In this document: one piece after another, positions 48,030-60,135 of the stretch | Layout of the letters: every line of letters starts with the position of its first letter | Position numbering within the stretch: position 1 is the stretch's first letter | DNA from: Trichoplax sp. H2 | Lineage: Eukaryota > Placozoa > Uniplacotomia > Trichoplacea | NCBI GenBank assembly: GCA_003344405.1 | Contig: NOWV01000020.1 | Coordinates: 620,001 to 684,000, forward strand | Length of the DNA: 64,000 nucleotides | Direction of reading: 5' to 3' | Position numbers and translations under genes: made by a program | Notes under the pieces: generated by a model | What the model was told of the DNA's origin: nothing | Database searches by the model: none | Seen by the model: the letters and a program-made list of their open reading frames with translations, nothing else

Positions 48030-48850
48030 ACGACATAAACTATTATATCTTGTGTTTTCTTAAACGCTTATAGCTATTTATCTTTAATGTATTATACCAA
48101 TAAAGTCGATTAAAATAACTTTTAGGATTATATTGCCATATTATGATAACAGTTGGAATATTCAACCGTGATTGTTTCATTCATTAATATCCTTCAAGCG
48201 TGAAGAATTACATGTTTATATATAGGTTTGTGACATGGAATACGCATAGTATATTATGCTCTATTAAACGCTTGTAGAATTTTCTTATTGATGTATTATA
48301 CCAATAAAGATGAATAAATAGCGTTAACAATTCTATTGGTATATCATGATAGTAGTTGGAAAATTCTATCAAAATTATTTCATCTTAGTAACCTTCAAGC
48401 ATGGAGAATTAGATGTGTACCATATACGTAAATAAATTGCTACAAGTGTGGCATGGACTCTAATATCGTATGATTTATTAAACACTTCCAGCTGTTTATC
48501 CTGGATGTATTATACCAATAAAGATGATTAAAATAACAAGGACGATCGGCATATCATGGCAGCAGTTGGAATTCAATCGCGATTGTTTCATCTTATCTAT
48601 ATAAATTAATTACTAACGGTCAACCCTGGAAAATTACACATGTATCTATAATAAATAAATTGCAACAAGTGCGGCATGGACTGTAGTACCTTATACTCTA
48701 TTCAAGGCTTGCAGCCTTCTATCCTCGATGTACAATATCGCTAAAGATGATTAAAATAACGTTGACCATTGCATTGGCATATTATGACACTAGTAGGAAT
48801 ATATTCAATCGCGATTGTTTCATCTTATTAACCTTCTAGCATTGTTAGGT
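48030..48850. repeat. Diverged ~204-223-bp tandem repeat, about four copies
   Basis: The anchor 'ATTATACCAATAAAG' occurs at 48091, 48295 and 48509, with a decayed form ('ACAATATCGCTAAAG') at 48732. Each unit also carries 'ATTGGCATAT(C/T)ATGA'-like, 'TTTCATCTTA', 'CCTTC.AGC' and 'GCATGGA' blocks in the same order. No coding potential is seen. Age differs between copies, the last being most diverged. Confidence 0.8.
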
Positions 48851-49149
48851 TCAAGAAATAGTAGAAATTGGACAATAAATGGAATGTAGGCCTGATCTAT
48901 CTCTATCTCAGATAATACTGTTAATTTCCGAGTAGTTATTGTTTACCGTTATATAGCAGTTCCGATGTTGCCACTACAATACAATTTATCATCTAGAGGA
49001 GTTCCCTCCTCGCTTGTCGCTAGGCAACTATTCTGCAAGGTTACTATAGTCTGTCACATTTTATATTAGTCATTATTATCAAAAACTAATCTAAACTACG
49101 ATAAACTTTCTTCGATAGTAATAGGGCGAGGTAAAGCCATCATGAATGA

Positions 49150-49630
49150 AGATCAGCTGTGCTATAGGCAAAAATAAAATCCAGTATAGTCCAGCGAACT
49201 ATTTAAAAGAAGTGCGACAATAATTGGTTACTCTTGCTAACAGGTTAGATAATCTTTCTAGAAAATTATCCAGTAGTAATGAAGCAAAATCAAAAAGTAA
49301 CTTTATTAGATTATAATTAATCGACGCCCAGATTGATGATCGTGAGAATATCTCATCTGATCCTATAGCGCAAACTATTAAACGACAAGGTTGCAGTTTT
49401 TCTTCATAGCCAAGAGGTACTACTCAACATAGAGTAGGCCTTAAATGAAGATTACATTTAAGATATGGGGATATCTAGATTAGTGTTAGCAGATTTATGG
49501 CTTATCGAGATTTACAAAAGTATTACTAGAATTTCATAACTGATGTATTAAGTCAGCATAATTTCAAATAACAAGATTTAATCTGACATTGTTCGTATCT
49601 TAACTACCGATGCTTGATTTGTGACATGTT
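49150..49630 (+). pseudogene. Possible decayed coding frame
   Basis: One frame reads through about 450 bp with only scattered stops and protein-like stretches, such as YSPANYLKEVRQ, LVTLANRLDNLSRKLSSS, IDAQIDDRENISSD and FMAYRDLQKYY. The composition resembles a broken coiled-coil protein. I do not recognise the family and cannot exclude chance. Confidence 0.2.
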
Positions 49631-50017
49631 AACATCTACGAAAGCGATGAAGAAAGCCTCAATCAAATAGAGTAATCTATTACATTGTATGACTTTAAAA
49701 TTTTCTGTCTTAAAATTCAATGTTTCTCGACGCCATTTATTTTGTAAATACATTATTAATAGGTCTAGAATAGAAGATACATTATACTGTAATTTACTCG
49801 GATAAAAAATATACTAGTGATCTTTTCAGCTTAATTTGTGATTAGCACATTGTTTTAAACAATAAACCGAGAAACCAGCAACAGAAATGTTAGTATATCC
49901 ATGTTATGTCAAATTTTTATTCTCCATAGGGTGGCATTAACTATATTTGAATTAATAAGGCTAATTTACAATTTTAAAATCGTATTATAAAGGAAAAAGG
50001 GATTAAAATCTTTCTAC

Positions 50018-53000
50018 ATGGGGACGATAGTTGGCAAAGATCGCCAACCACAACCACCGTCCAAGACACTTGCACGATCAATTACAGTTAAAAGTAATGC
50101 TAGCATACTATCTAGTGATTACTATGATCCAACGGAAGAATCCAATGTCTCTGTCAGCAATCTCATCGTTTCTTCCTTATCCTTTAACATCCATAATGCT
50201 GTAACTTATGAGCAAGCATTAACCAATATGTGGCAAAATATGCCTAATAAACCTAGATTATCATTTGAAGATGCTTTCAAGGCTGAACCAACTACAGTGG
50301 TTGAATTTTGGAAATTAATTCGAGATACAAGTTATAAAAGTGATGTAATTGGCGTATCTAAGATGTCTAGAGCAAGAAGATGGAAAACAATTCGATTGTT
50401 CGTTTCTTCAACATTCCGTGATTTCCATGCTGAACGAGAAGTACTAGTCAAAAAGGTTGGCCAACATAATGTATAATCTTTATTTGATTCGTTTTTTATG
50501 AAATAACTGCTTCTTACAAATATCTTGTATGGTGAGGTATAATATTCAATAATAGATAAGTTATCGTATATATCATAGTTAAATGATTGGATGAAATATC
50601 AAGCAGAATCTATGAAATATTTTAAAATATGAACAGACAATAGCTCCGGGAATTAAGTCAAAGCGCTATATCAATTTGATCATGTCTATCCCTATCCATC
50701 AATTTCTTTAATCACAATAAATCTATAATGAATTATAATTAATTTATTGAGAAAGTGAACAAAAGTTGAATTTTTAATAGCTATTGATCGTTAATTGATT
50801 ATTAATGCATTATTTACCGTACATAGTTATACAGTATTGCATCTACTTGGATGATAAATTTTAGTAATTTTATATGGCTGTATTTCTACGAGCAGAAATA
50901 GGCTCAGCTTATTCAGTTTTTACATCGACAATATTTGATTTGATTACAACGCTAGGTATTTCCTGAATTAAGAATATGGTGTGAAGCACGTCGATTTCAT
51001 TTAGTTGATTGCGATTTAAGATGGGTAAGACAAATCCGTAAAGAAAGTAACTTTTACAACATAATCAAAGTGTGATGTTCTGTCACTTTGACAGCAGATT
51101 TGTAGTAAATTTTTCTGTATAGCATTTGGCAATTTTGTATCCTGGTAAATTCCGCTTCAGCACTATAGGCAACCGAATGCTATATGTTATTTTCCTTCAA
51201 ATTTACTGTTATATCCATTTTGTGATATACCCGATAATTTCCTATACACAATGTTCTATGCAGTATAGTATTTGCTAATTTCTGTTGTTCTTCTATAATG
51301 CTTTAATATTTACTGAAGTATTATTTAGAGTAATCGCTAATTTTGATATTATGTTTCCGTTGCAGCAAACCGCATAATGACAGTTTTTTTATGCGTATTT
51401 TCAATTTCAGAGTTCTAGCCTCTCTAATAACAATATATACGTTTCATTAATATTCCTATACAGTATTTTCCAAGCTTAACTACAATATCTATCTGACTAT
51501 AGCTAATGTAGCGTGTTTCCTATGTTACTTGTCGATCTTTGATGAAATATCCTAATTGGAAAAAAAAGAATAATATATACGTCCAATATTTAACAAATTT
51601 TCTTCATATTTTACTTGGGCTGTAGTACTTATGAATGGGACTAGCTCTATATACATTAGTTCATTCATTCTAAGTTAGTTTCATCATCTTTTTTTATAGA
51701 TATCTCAAATTAGAATAAGCACTAATGGTGTTTTTACTCAATACTAGGGCGTTCCTAAAGATACTACATCGGAAAAAACAATACGTATATGTATGAGTGA
51801 GCTTGATCGATGTTATGAAGATAATATACGACCGTTCTTTCTCAATATGATTAGGTAGTTAAGAAATCGTAGATACTGTTCATGATCGAATTAAGTTATT
51901 GATAAGATTTCTTTTTTGTTGCATTTCACTTTTTGGTATATCTATTTGCGCTCAGTTTCTAATTATTGAATGTTGCCTAATTAAATGGAATATATGCATA
52001 CTGTTTATGAGCATTCTATGATTATAATAACTGATAGCTGGCTTTATGAATATGATTAGTGATAGAGTAGGATGGATACCACCAGTAGAAGAAATTTCTT
52101 CGTCACTAGCTCGTGAATATGGTTGGATTAAAAACGCCTCAGTAACAGAAATGGAAATTATTCATGGAGCAATTAGGAAATATAACCCAAATGGTGAGTG
52201 GAATCGCTTAACCATCTTACAAGTATAGTACAATTGCATCGCCTAGATACCAGTGACATGATACAAATTGCAACTATCTAATTATAACTATTATAATATC
52301 TAATGAATCGCATGTAGCATTATTTATGATGCGTGATCCAAGCTATCTGCACAATATGCCAGATAATGTAAAACAAGATTTTATTGAAGAAGATGATGAA
52401 GCGATAGAGAAAGTCAAAGCATTGAAGACTTGTTTGCGCGCTCGATTTAAGGTAACGTAATAGGGCTAAATTGATATAAGATCCTATATGTACTGGATGT
52501 TATTATGACTTTATATAATATTAGTTACTTAATAAGCATTTTAACTACAGCTTACTGTAAGCACCTGACGCCAAAATTTATTTCTTGATATCTTTATTAT
52601 CTTAATATAATTCTAATCATGCATCACATCAATTGGTATTGATTAGTGCGGTAGCAATCGAACCATTTGAAATAGATACATGTATGAACTAAGTGTAATT
52701 TTACTGAGTAGCCGTTTGACCATTAACACACTTGATAATTTAGTTACGGAGCTCACTATGATAGACAAGCAACATTATTTAATAGCGCTACATTGGATAT
52801 TTACTTTAATTATAGGAAATAATTAATTCTTAACGAGCATATACTCATTTATTACTAATTGTATTTCTTTCGCTTTTTTAAGTCTATGTTACCGTAGATG
52901 AATGAGATTCGTAAAAAGAATGTAATAGAGAATAATCATTTCCTGTAACAAATGAGCTTAACACATTGATCGTTCAATAATCTGATAATGACAAACAGCT

Positions 53001-56000
53001 TTTACTCATTAGAACGCTTACTGTAAGGAATTAAATATAATTTGATGTATTTTGCTATCATTTAGCCGGAAAATATTATCCGATACCAATGTGAATATAG
53101 TCATATTGACCCAGCCACAGGAAGATCTGTTATGACAGGGCTTTATGGAGATAATTCTGTTTTTGCTAAAAAGGTCGGCATTACTTATCGACTCAATATA
53201 CATTGATCTAATATCAGAAGGTTTACCTTAAGTAAATGCTAACTTTAAACATAACAGGTACTAGAACATTTTAAACATCGAATCTCCAAGCAGTATCCCA
53301 TGAATTGTAAATCAATGTCATTAGAAGAAGCATGTGATGAATCTCACGAGGTAGTATACCTAGTGTAATTATGAGAGCCTTTAGCTATGTTTAAACGATT
53401 AATTTTTAAGGCAAAATAATCATTCTAATTCAATATGATGATCATACTGATAAGACGTAGCGTTAAAATCGAGTGAAATATTGGATTTCAGACATTTTTA
53501 GTTAGCCGATCGTCAGCAGTTTTTGGTCGAGATGCTATTCTGCAATTGGTATGTTGATATAGCTATCGTCATAAATGAAGCAGTAGAGCAATAGCTGAAA
53601 GCCTGCTGCTACAATTTGTTTTTTATCCATAAGTAAATTAACTTAATTCACATTCTATTTCAGATTCAAGATTATATCTTCGAACAAAACGATCATACAA
53701 TGCTGACTGTATGTGGCGAAGCTGGTGCTGGTAAGAGTGCAGTAATTGCTAAAAGTGCTGAAATTACAATTGGAAAATTAAATCAAAGATATCATCTGAT
53801 AGGGTAAGACTATCCATGTTTAAAAAGCATGCATCTATTTTTAAGGATAGTACAGTAGCTATGTATATATATATATACATTAGCTACAGTTATTATAGGA
53901 TGACTCATATTTTGAAAGAAATTGACGTTTGTTTTTGACATTTTGGGATATCCAGAAAGAAAAAATGGACAACTTTTTATCATTTTATTGGTGCAGTGCC
54001 AGGTTCAACAGATATTGGAAATTTGATACAACGATTTCTGAAAAGGATGGAGTATAAGGTATTGCTCAATGAAATTCTTTACTTCTAGTACTAGAAACCT
54101 TATTTACTCAATTCTATTCTGTAAACTTTTCCTATAAAAATATTGACGATAATCTACCGTAGATTGGGCAGAAATGTATATAAACCTTCCTTAAGTTGTC
54201 TTCAGACTTAATAATTCTTGCTACTCACAGCTTAGCTAAAGTTGAATATAAGGAAGAGATTGGCGGAATAAATTATGCCACTTAACATTTTCTTTCTCTC
54301 CATTTAACTCATTTACTGGCTAATAGTTTTTTGAGATTGGCATTCTGAATGATTTTGCTAAGCTCAAAGTATAAAATGTCTTTGATCTAGTCAATTATTG
54401 ATGAATTCTATCCACTATGAAATTAATATAAGGCTTAGCGTATAACTTCAGATTCTAATATTAAACCCTTCCAACATGTTTCAGAATCGTCAAAACACAA
54501 AACTTCAATTCTCTGTAGAATAGCTACGACTAGATTCTGATTAGACAATTATTAACAATGACGATTACTGTAGTTTTTTAATGTCGCAAAATGAGCTATA
54601 AAGCCTCTGATAAATGAAATAATGGCAACATTCAAGAGAGCTTGGAATAATAAACATATAACTATAAAAAAGTAGCCACATTAATGAAGAGAATTTTTAA
54701 TCATTTTAGGGCGAAATTCCTACCGATATGGATGCTTTAATACGTTTAATGGCTAATGTTCTATCCAGTACTTCAACTAAACCTGTCATCATATTTATTG
54801 ATGCCATAAATCAAGTAAGTCACTTTACTAGTATGAGCAGTATGCGAATATCGAAGCTTTTAGGTTATAACTTTGCATCTCTTGTACAAATTAATGTGAT
54901 AAGTTGTCATTCCTATTGAAGCTTTTATGAGTTGCTATAAGTTAGTTAGAGACTATTTCTCACTGATTTTAATCACGACAGATATTATAATAATTATAAT
55001 TTCATGATACCTTAACTATTTAGCTTGAAACTTTTGAGAAAATAAAATTCTAGAAACTGACATCCTATAGCCATTCTCTGACCTAACTTTCCTGTTATAG
55101 AAAAAGTAGACTTATTTTATTAGCTAAATATGATGCAACATGCAAAACACAGTATAAGTTATTTGCTTACAATACTGCTAGATGTAATTACTTCTTCTTT
55201 CTTGCTAATCACATATGATTTAGCAAGCACTTTTTTTGTGCATAAAAAGACATCCAAGTTGAGAATATTCTTTTTTCTAATTTCAGTTGGACGATAATTT
55301 ACATGCCCAATTAATGACTTGGCTTCCTCAAGAGCCTTCACCTAATGTTAAAATTATCGTTTCTGTGATTACCGATACAATTTATCATAAAAATTTAATG
55401 CTAAGAGCTAAGAAACCCAAGGAATTGAATTGTGATTCGCTTGAGATGGAAGCAAGAGCAGTACGTTGATTTAATATTGAGCTTTACATGAATTTATCTT
55501 AAAATTAGTAGCAATTAAGATGAATTACCAGTGATATCCTAAGATTATATTACAACCATACGTTCTAGTGGATTTTTTAGTAAATTAATTAGATAGAATG
55601 TCTTACAAAGCTTCGATTAGATTGATTCTTTAAAAATAGCATAGCTCACTTACTTACTGTTCTGTGCTAGGAAATCGTCAAGCAGTCGCTAGCCAAGTTT
55701 AACAAACAACTCGATGAAGAACAAATGGCTAAATTACTGTCTAAGAAAGGATCGTCTAATCCTCTATGGCTGTCTATTGCATGTGAAGAACTTCGTATAT
55801 TCGGTATATTTGATAAAGTTACGGAAAAAATTGATGGCTTAGCGGATGATGTTGTCAGGTAACAGTTAGATCATCTTACTATCGTCATTGCTTGATAATG
55901 ATACAAATAAGAAGCGGGAGGGATTATAGAGAGGATCACTTATAGTATTTCATTCCTTAAATTGGTACACTTATAAGTAGATACGCAAGAAATAGGATAT

Positions 56001-59000
56001 ATTTTAAGATCAGTATTTTCACTACGCTGCAATAAATTAAGTTTATTGAGAAACAATGAACAGCTTTCTAGCCAGAGAAAGATATTCATGTCGGGTAGGA
56101 TACGTGTATGCCTTATTTGTGACGAAGTGGTAGAATTTATTTCAGTAATCCATATGTTACCATTTGTATTGGCAAATAGACGTAAAATAGATTAATTTTT
56201 AGGGGTGTCATGAACTCAGTGAAAAATTTACTTAGATTATAGTATAACAAAGCTGTGATGCGCTAAAACTCTTATGCTTTTAGTTTGCTAGAGCAAATCT
56301 TAATGTCATTTGAACAAGATATTGGAGGATCATTGCTTGTGGCTACTGTTTGTTTACTGGAATGCTCTCGATATGGTTTACTAGAAACGGAGTTGTTATC
56401 CATTTTAGGAGGAATTGGAGACGAATTAGATTCCGGCACATTTGAAACCATAGGTAACGAAATTCGTTGCATTCAATATCTCTATTAAGTGCAAAACAAG
56501 CAAGAATAATTTTAAAATTTTAAAATATTACTTTGGCTCCATTACTCCTATTATAACACCCTTGCAGCAATTGGAATAATTTCATGGGTCTTAAAATTTA
56601 TTATTAGTTCTGCCGGTAGCATTGCTTCGTAAATTTTAGGGCAATAAAGCTAGATTACTAAAAGTTAAGAATATTTTTTATGGTTAATTTTAAAGTAGTT
56701 CAACTTATAAATAGACCTATAGCATTAATCAATGAATAGATTCAATCTCTTTAGATATGACGTAAATTTTTATTTTCATTTTTAGGAACGATAAACGGAA
56801 ATCTAACATTTGATGAGAGTCGTCCATTACCAGCAGCAATGTGGGCCATCATCTATCGATCATTGCGACCATATTTAAGACCTTGTGGAGATAGTGGAGA
56901 AGGTCGTCTGGACTTTTATCATCGCTCTGTCAGTAAAGCTGTAAGAAAAAGGTATATTGTTCAATGTCGTTATCATACATGATGCTAGAGCTGGAAGGAT
57001 GTAGAGAGTAAATGCTTTAAATATTTACATGGCATACTTTTTGGTTTTGCTGCAAACCATAACAGTTCTTTTTGAAATTTAACTTTAGATACTTTAGTGG
57101 AGAGGAAAGTCACAGAAAACAACAGTACATTAAATGGCATAAAATTTTAGCTGGTTATTTTGAAACTGCCGACAATATTGATCGAAAAGCGGAGGTAGTC
57201 TTGAGCTATTTTGCAATACAATATTTACTATATCCTAGCTTATAAATCATTGCAACTTCATATGTACAGGAACTGCCTTACCATTTAGAGAAGTTAGACG
57301 ATCCTAATCGTTTAGCTCGATGCTTGCTAGATTGGCCGGTCTTCATGAAATTGAGCAAGGAAGAAAATAATTCGAATTTACTAAAATTTTGGAGCATGGT
57401 AAGTGTAGTAATACTTTCGCCGAATGATTTATACAAAATCACTAGAAGGTCTTCTACCATAAGCAAAAGTCTATTTTTCTACTTTTTATAATTTCGTCAA
57501 ATCTTTTTTAAACTAAAATCAAGAATCATGGCTAAGAGCTGCTTTTTTACTGTACAGTATACAACAAAATTGAGCTTAAGGTCGAGCAAATTAATAAGGA
57601 TCAATAAAAATTTCAGCTTTGCATTAAAATCCATCATTAGTCAGCTCTCATTGAGCTGTGTAGTTTATCAAAAAGATTGAGATTATATCGCATTACATCG
57701 AAGCTAACGGTAAATTTAGGATAATTACCTTACTAATTATTAATTATTATAATATTAGATTGGAGGATATGATGTAGCCGCTCATTGGTATGAAAAAGCG
57801 CTTGCTAAACTAGAACAGGAAGATGGTATTAATGGTGCTTTAGCTGAAAAGAAGGAATCAGTTACTCGTTTTCTGTTAGTTTTCAACTAATACAGTGATT
57901 GATAGCGAGAGAATACTACTAATATATATTTTTGTGATAGTAGCAAAGAAATTATCGGCTTCAATTGCATTATTTTTACTATAAGTTTGTAAGAAATAGA
58001 TTATAATTTCATTCTTGCAGATGTCGTGCAGGCCAGCTATCTGCAGCAAAAGGAATGATCGAAGAAGTGATTGATATTGAAACGTCATTATTAGGTAAAA
58101 GAAACGAAGAGCTGGCTGACTTATTGCAATTATCAGCAGAAATTCATAGCGAGGTAAGGAATGAAGAAAATTTAATCGGATAAGAATGCATAATTAGCTG
58201 CAGGATATTTGGAAATTGCAAATAAGCTGAGCGAGATATTATCCTATTCCAACCCAATCAATACTAGATGATTCGTCTTGAGGGATTTATTGGTAATCGC
58301 TTACATAAAAATCATCTAACAGTTATCGAGTTGGCACGTAACTCTATTAAACATAGGAAATCGCTAACGAGTAGAGAACATTTGGTAAGTTGTTTCTTTT
58401 TTCGTCAGAATAGAATTTCACTTTGATGTATTCGATTTGAACCTAGATTCTAGGGTTGGAATATGCTAGAAACATATATAAAATCTTATAATATCGTATC
58501 TGTTCTTATGATTTGCTTAAATATAATGATATTTACTAGTATAAGGACATATCTATTTTATAATGTGCGATCGGATTTTATTAGTTTCAACTAGGAAAAA
58601 CTGAGTTACTGCTTGCACTCCACTGTGGAGGTTTAGCAAGAACGGAGTTGACAGAAACTAATGATAGCAGGCCTAAATATAAAAATGAAGCTGATATTCA
58701 CTGCCAAAATGCTCTTAGAACATTTGAAAAGGTATAATTATAGTATAAATAGTCTTAACTTTTAGATCTAATAACTATTAAGGAATCAGTTTAAATTAAA
58801 ATACCAAATTGCTTTGACAATTTTGTTAACTTACTGGATTTCGGCAAAGAAATATATTGTATACCGTAGTGATTTCAGCTAATTAAAACATCAAATTTAA
58901 AGTATCATCAATCATGATACAGCATTGCCTAATGTCTACGCTACTATTAAGTACATTTAAATTTTTTGGTTACAAGAATGTATATCAGTAATTTTGAAGC

Positions 59001-60135
59001 TTAGAAATTTTAGAATATAACTTATTCATCTATTCAGTAGTGGGTCGTTGAAAGGTATGCTTTAAGAATCTCTATACAGTAAATGTACTTCTTAAGTATA
59101 CCTGAAATCTTGTTAAAAATTCATTCTGATAGTGGATAGAGTTCAATTAGAATAGAAGACCTTCTGTTAAGTGGGTAAAACTAAATTCAATCTATTTCTA
59201 GTTGATTTTAGATATTACATCATTATTTATAGTTTTGTATCCGCCACAGATAGTATTGGTCATCAGTGTTCATTTCGCTAAAATACTCAATATACTTACG
59301 AGTCAGTGCTTAGGAATATTAACGTATTTATATTTATAGCAAATACTAAATAACGAAGATTAAGCAATGTATATCATATCTTTATCAGCTGGCCGATATT
59401 GGGCATGTTGCCGAATGCTACATGACTTCAGCGGTATTTATTTGCGAGCTAGGTTCTGATATCCAGCTAGAGGTAAAAGATTACATATCAGTATCTTCGT
59501 TGAATGTTTCAATTTCCTTAAAATCATAACTTTTGCTGATCTAAGCGATAAATTCTTGTTGATTGTTCTAATTTAGTAATATGTAATATAAAATTTGATT
59601 ACGCAGTAGATCAACTAGATTGTTTTGATACTACTTTACTAGACTTATAAAAAAGCTTACAACTTATGCAAGCAAGCATATGGGGATGATCATATCCTGA
59701 TGTTACGCATTCAAAATAATATGGGAATAATGTATGAACATAAAAAAGAATATCAGTTGGCTTATCAGCATTATAAGCGGTGGTATGAAATTTGTATCAA
59801 TGTAAGCCCAAAGATATTATTGTCTACGCGTAGATTCTAATGATATGTGATATGATATCATTTTGATTTTGTATTTAAATCATTTTAAACTATATAAATA
59901 TTAAGAAAATAGGAAATTTATTTTGATTTAGTAATTATCCACAATGATACAATACTATAATCTTAACATCTGTAAATTCATATTCATATAGGTGCTTGGA
60001 CCTAAGCATCCGAAAACAACAATGGCCTATAAAGTTCTATTGCAACCTAAGTTTAAGAATATGACAAATGAGCAAAATAGTCAGCAACAAGATCAATCAC
60101 AATCAACATTAATACTAGAAAATTTAGATGACTAA
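50018..60135 (+). CDS. DUF4062-NACHT-TPR STAND-type protein (NPHP3/TEP1/DDB_G0287407-like)
   Basis: 24 exons, 1106 residues, every junction in phase: 50018-50455, 50956-51024, 51748-51854, 52060-52193, 52318-52451, 53066-53173, 53258-53350, 53492-53548, 53664-53803, 53956-54058, 54710-54814, 55287-55460, 55671-55858, 56284-56453, 56786-56951, 57089-57194, 57270-57398, 57759-57874, 58021-58153, 58268-58384, 58585-58731, 59389-59472, 59643-59801, 59992-60135. DUF4062 begins near residue 127 (RLFVSSTFRDFHAERE, DCDLRWGV, DRVGWIPP). The NACHT-type P-loop has Walker A GEAGAGKS at 398-405 and Walker B VIIFIDAINQ (Asp 492). A helical region and TPR-like repeats fill about 770-1106 (HWYEKALAKLE, NNMGIMYEHKKEYQLAYQHY, LGPKHPKT). 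STAND proteins are nucleotide-controlled switches. NPHP3 acts at cilia, TEP1 in vault and telomerase particles; which role applies here is unknown. Confidence 0.9.

Noticed and set aside
50018-60135. Calling the gene NPHP3 or TEP1 outright
   Set aside because: NPHP3 has an N-terminal coiled coil, which I do not see here, and TEP1 carries TROVE and WD40 domains that are missing. Only the shared DUF4062/NACHT/TPR modules are supported.
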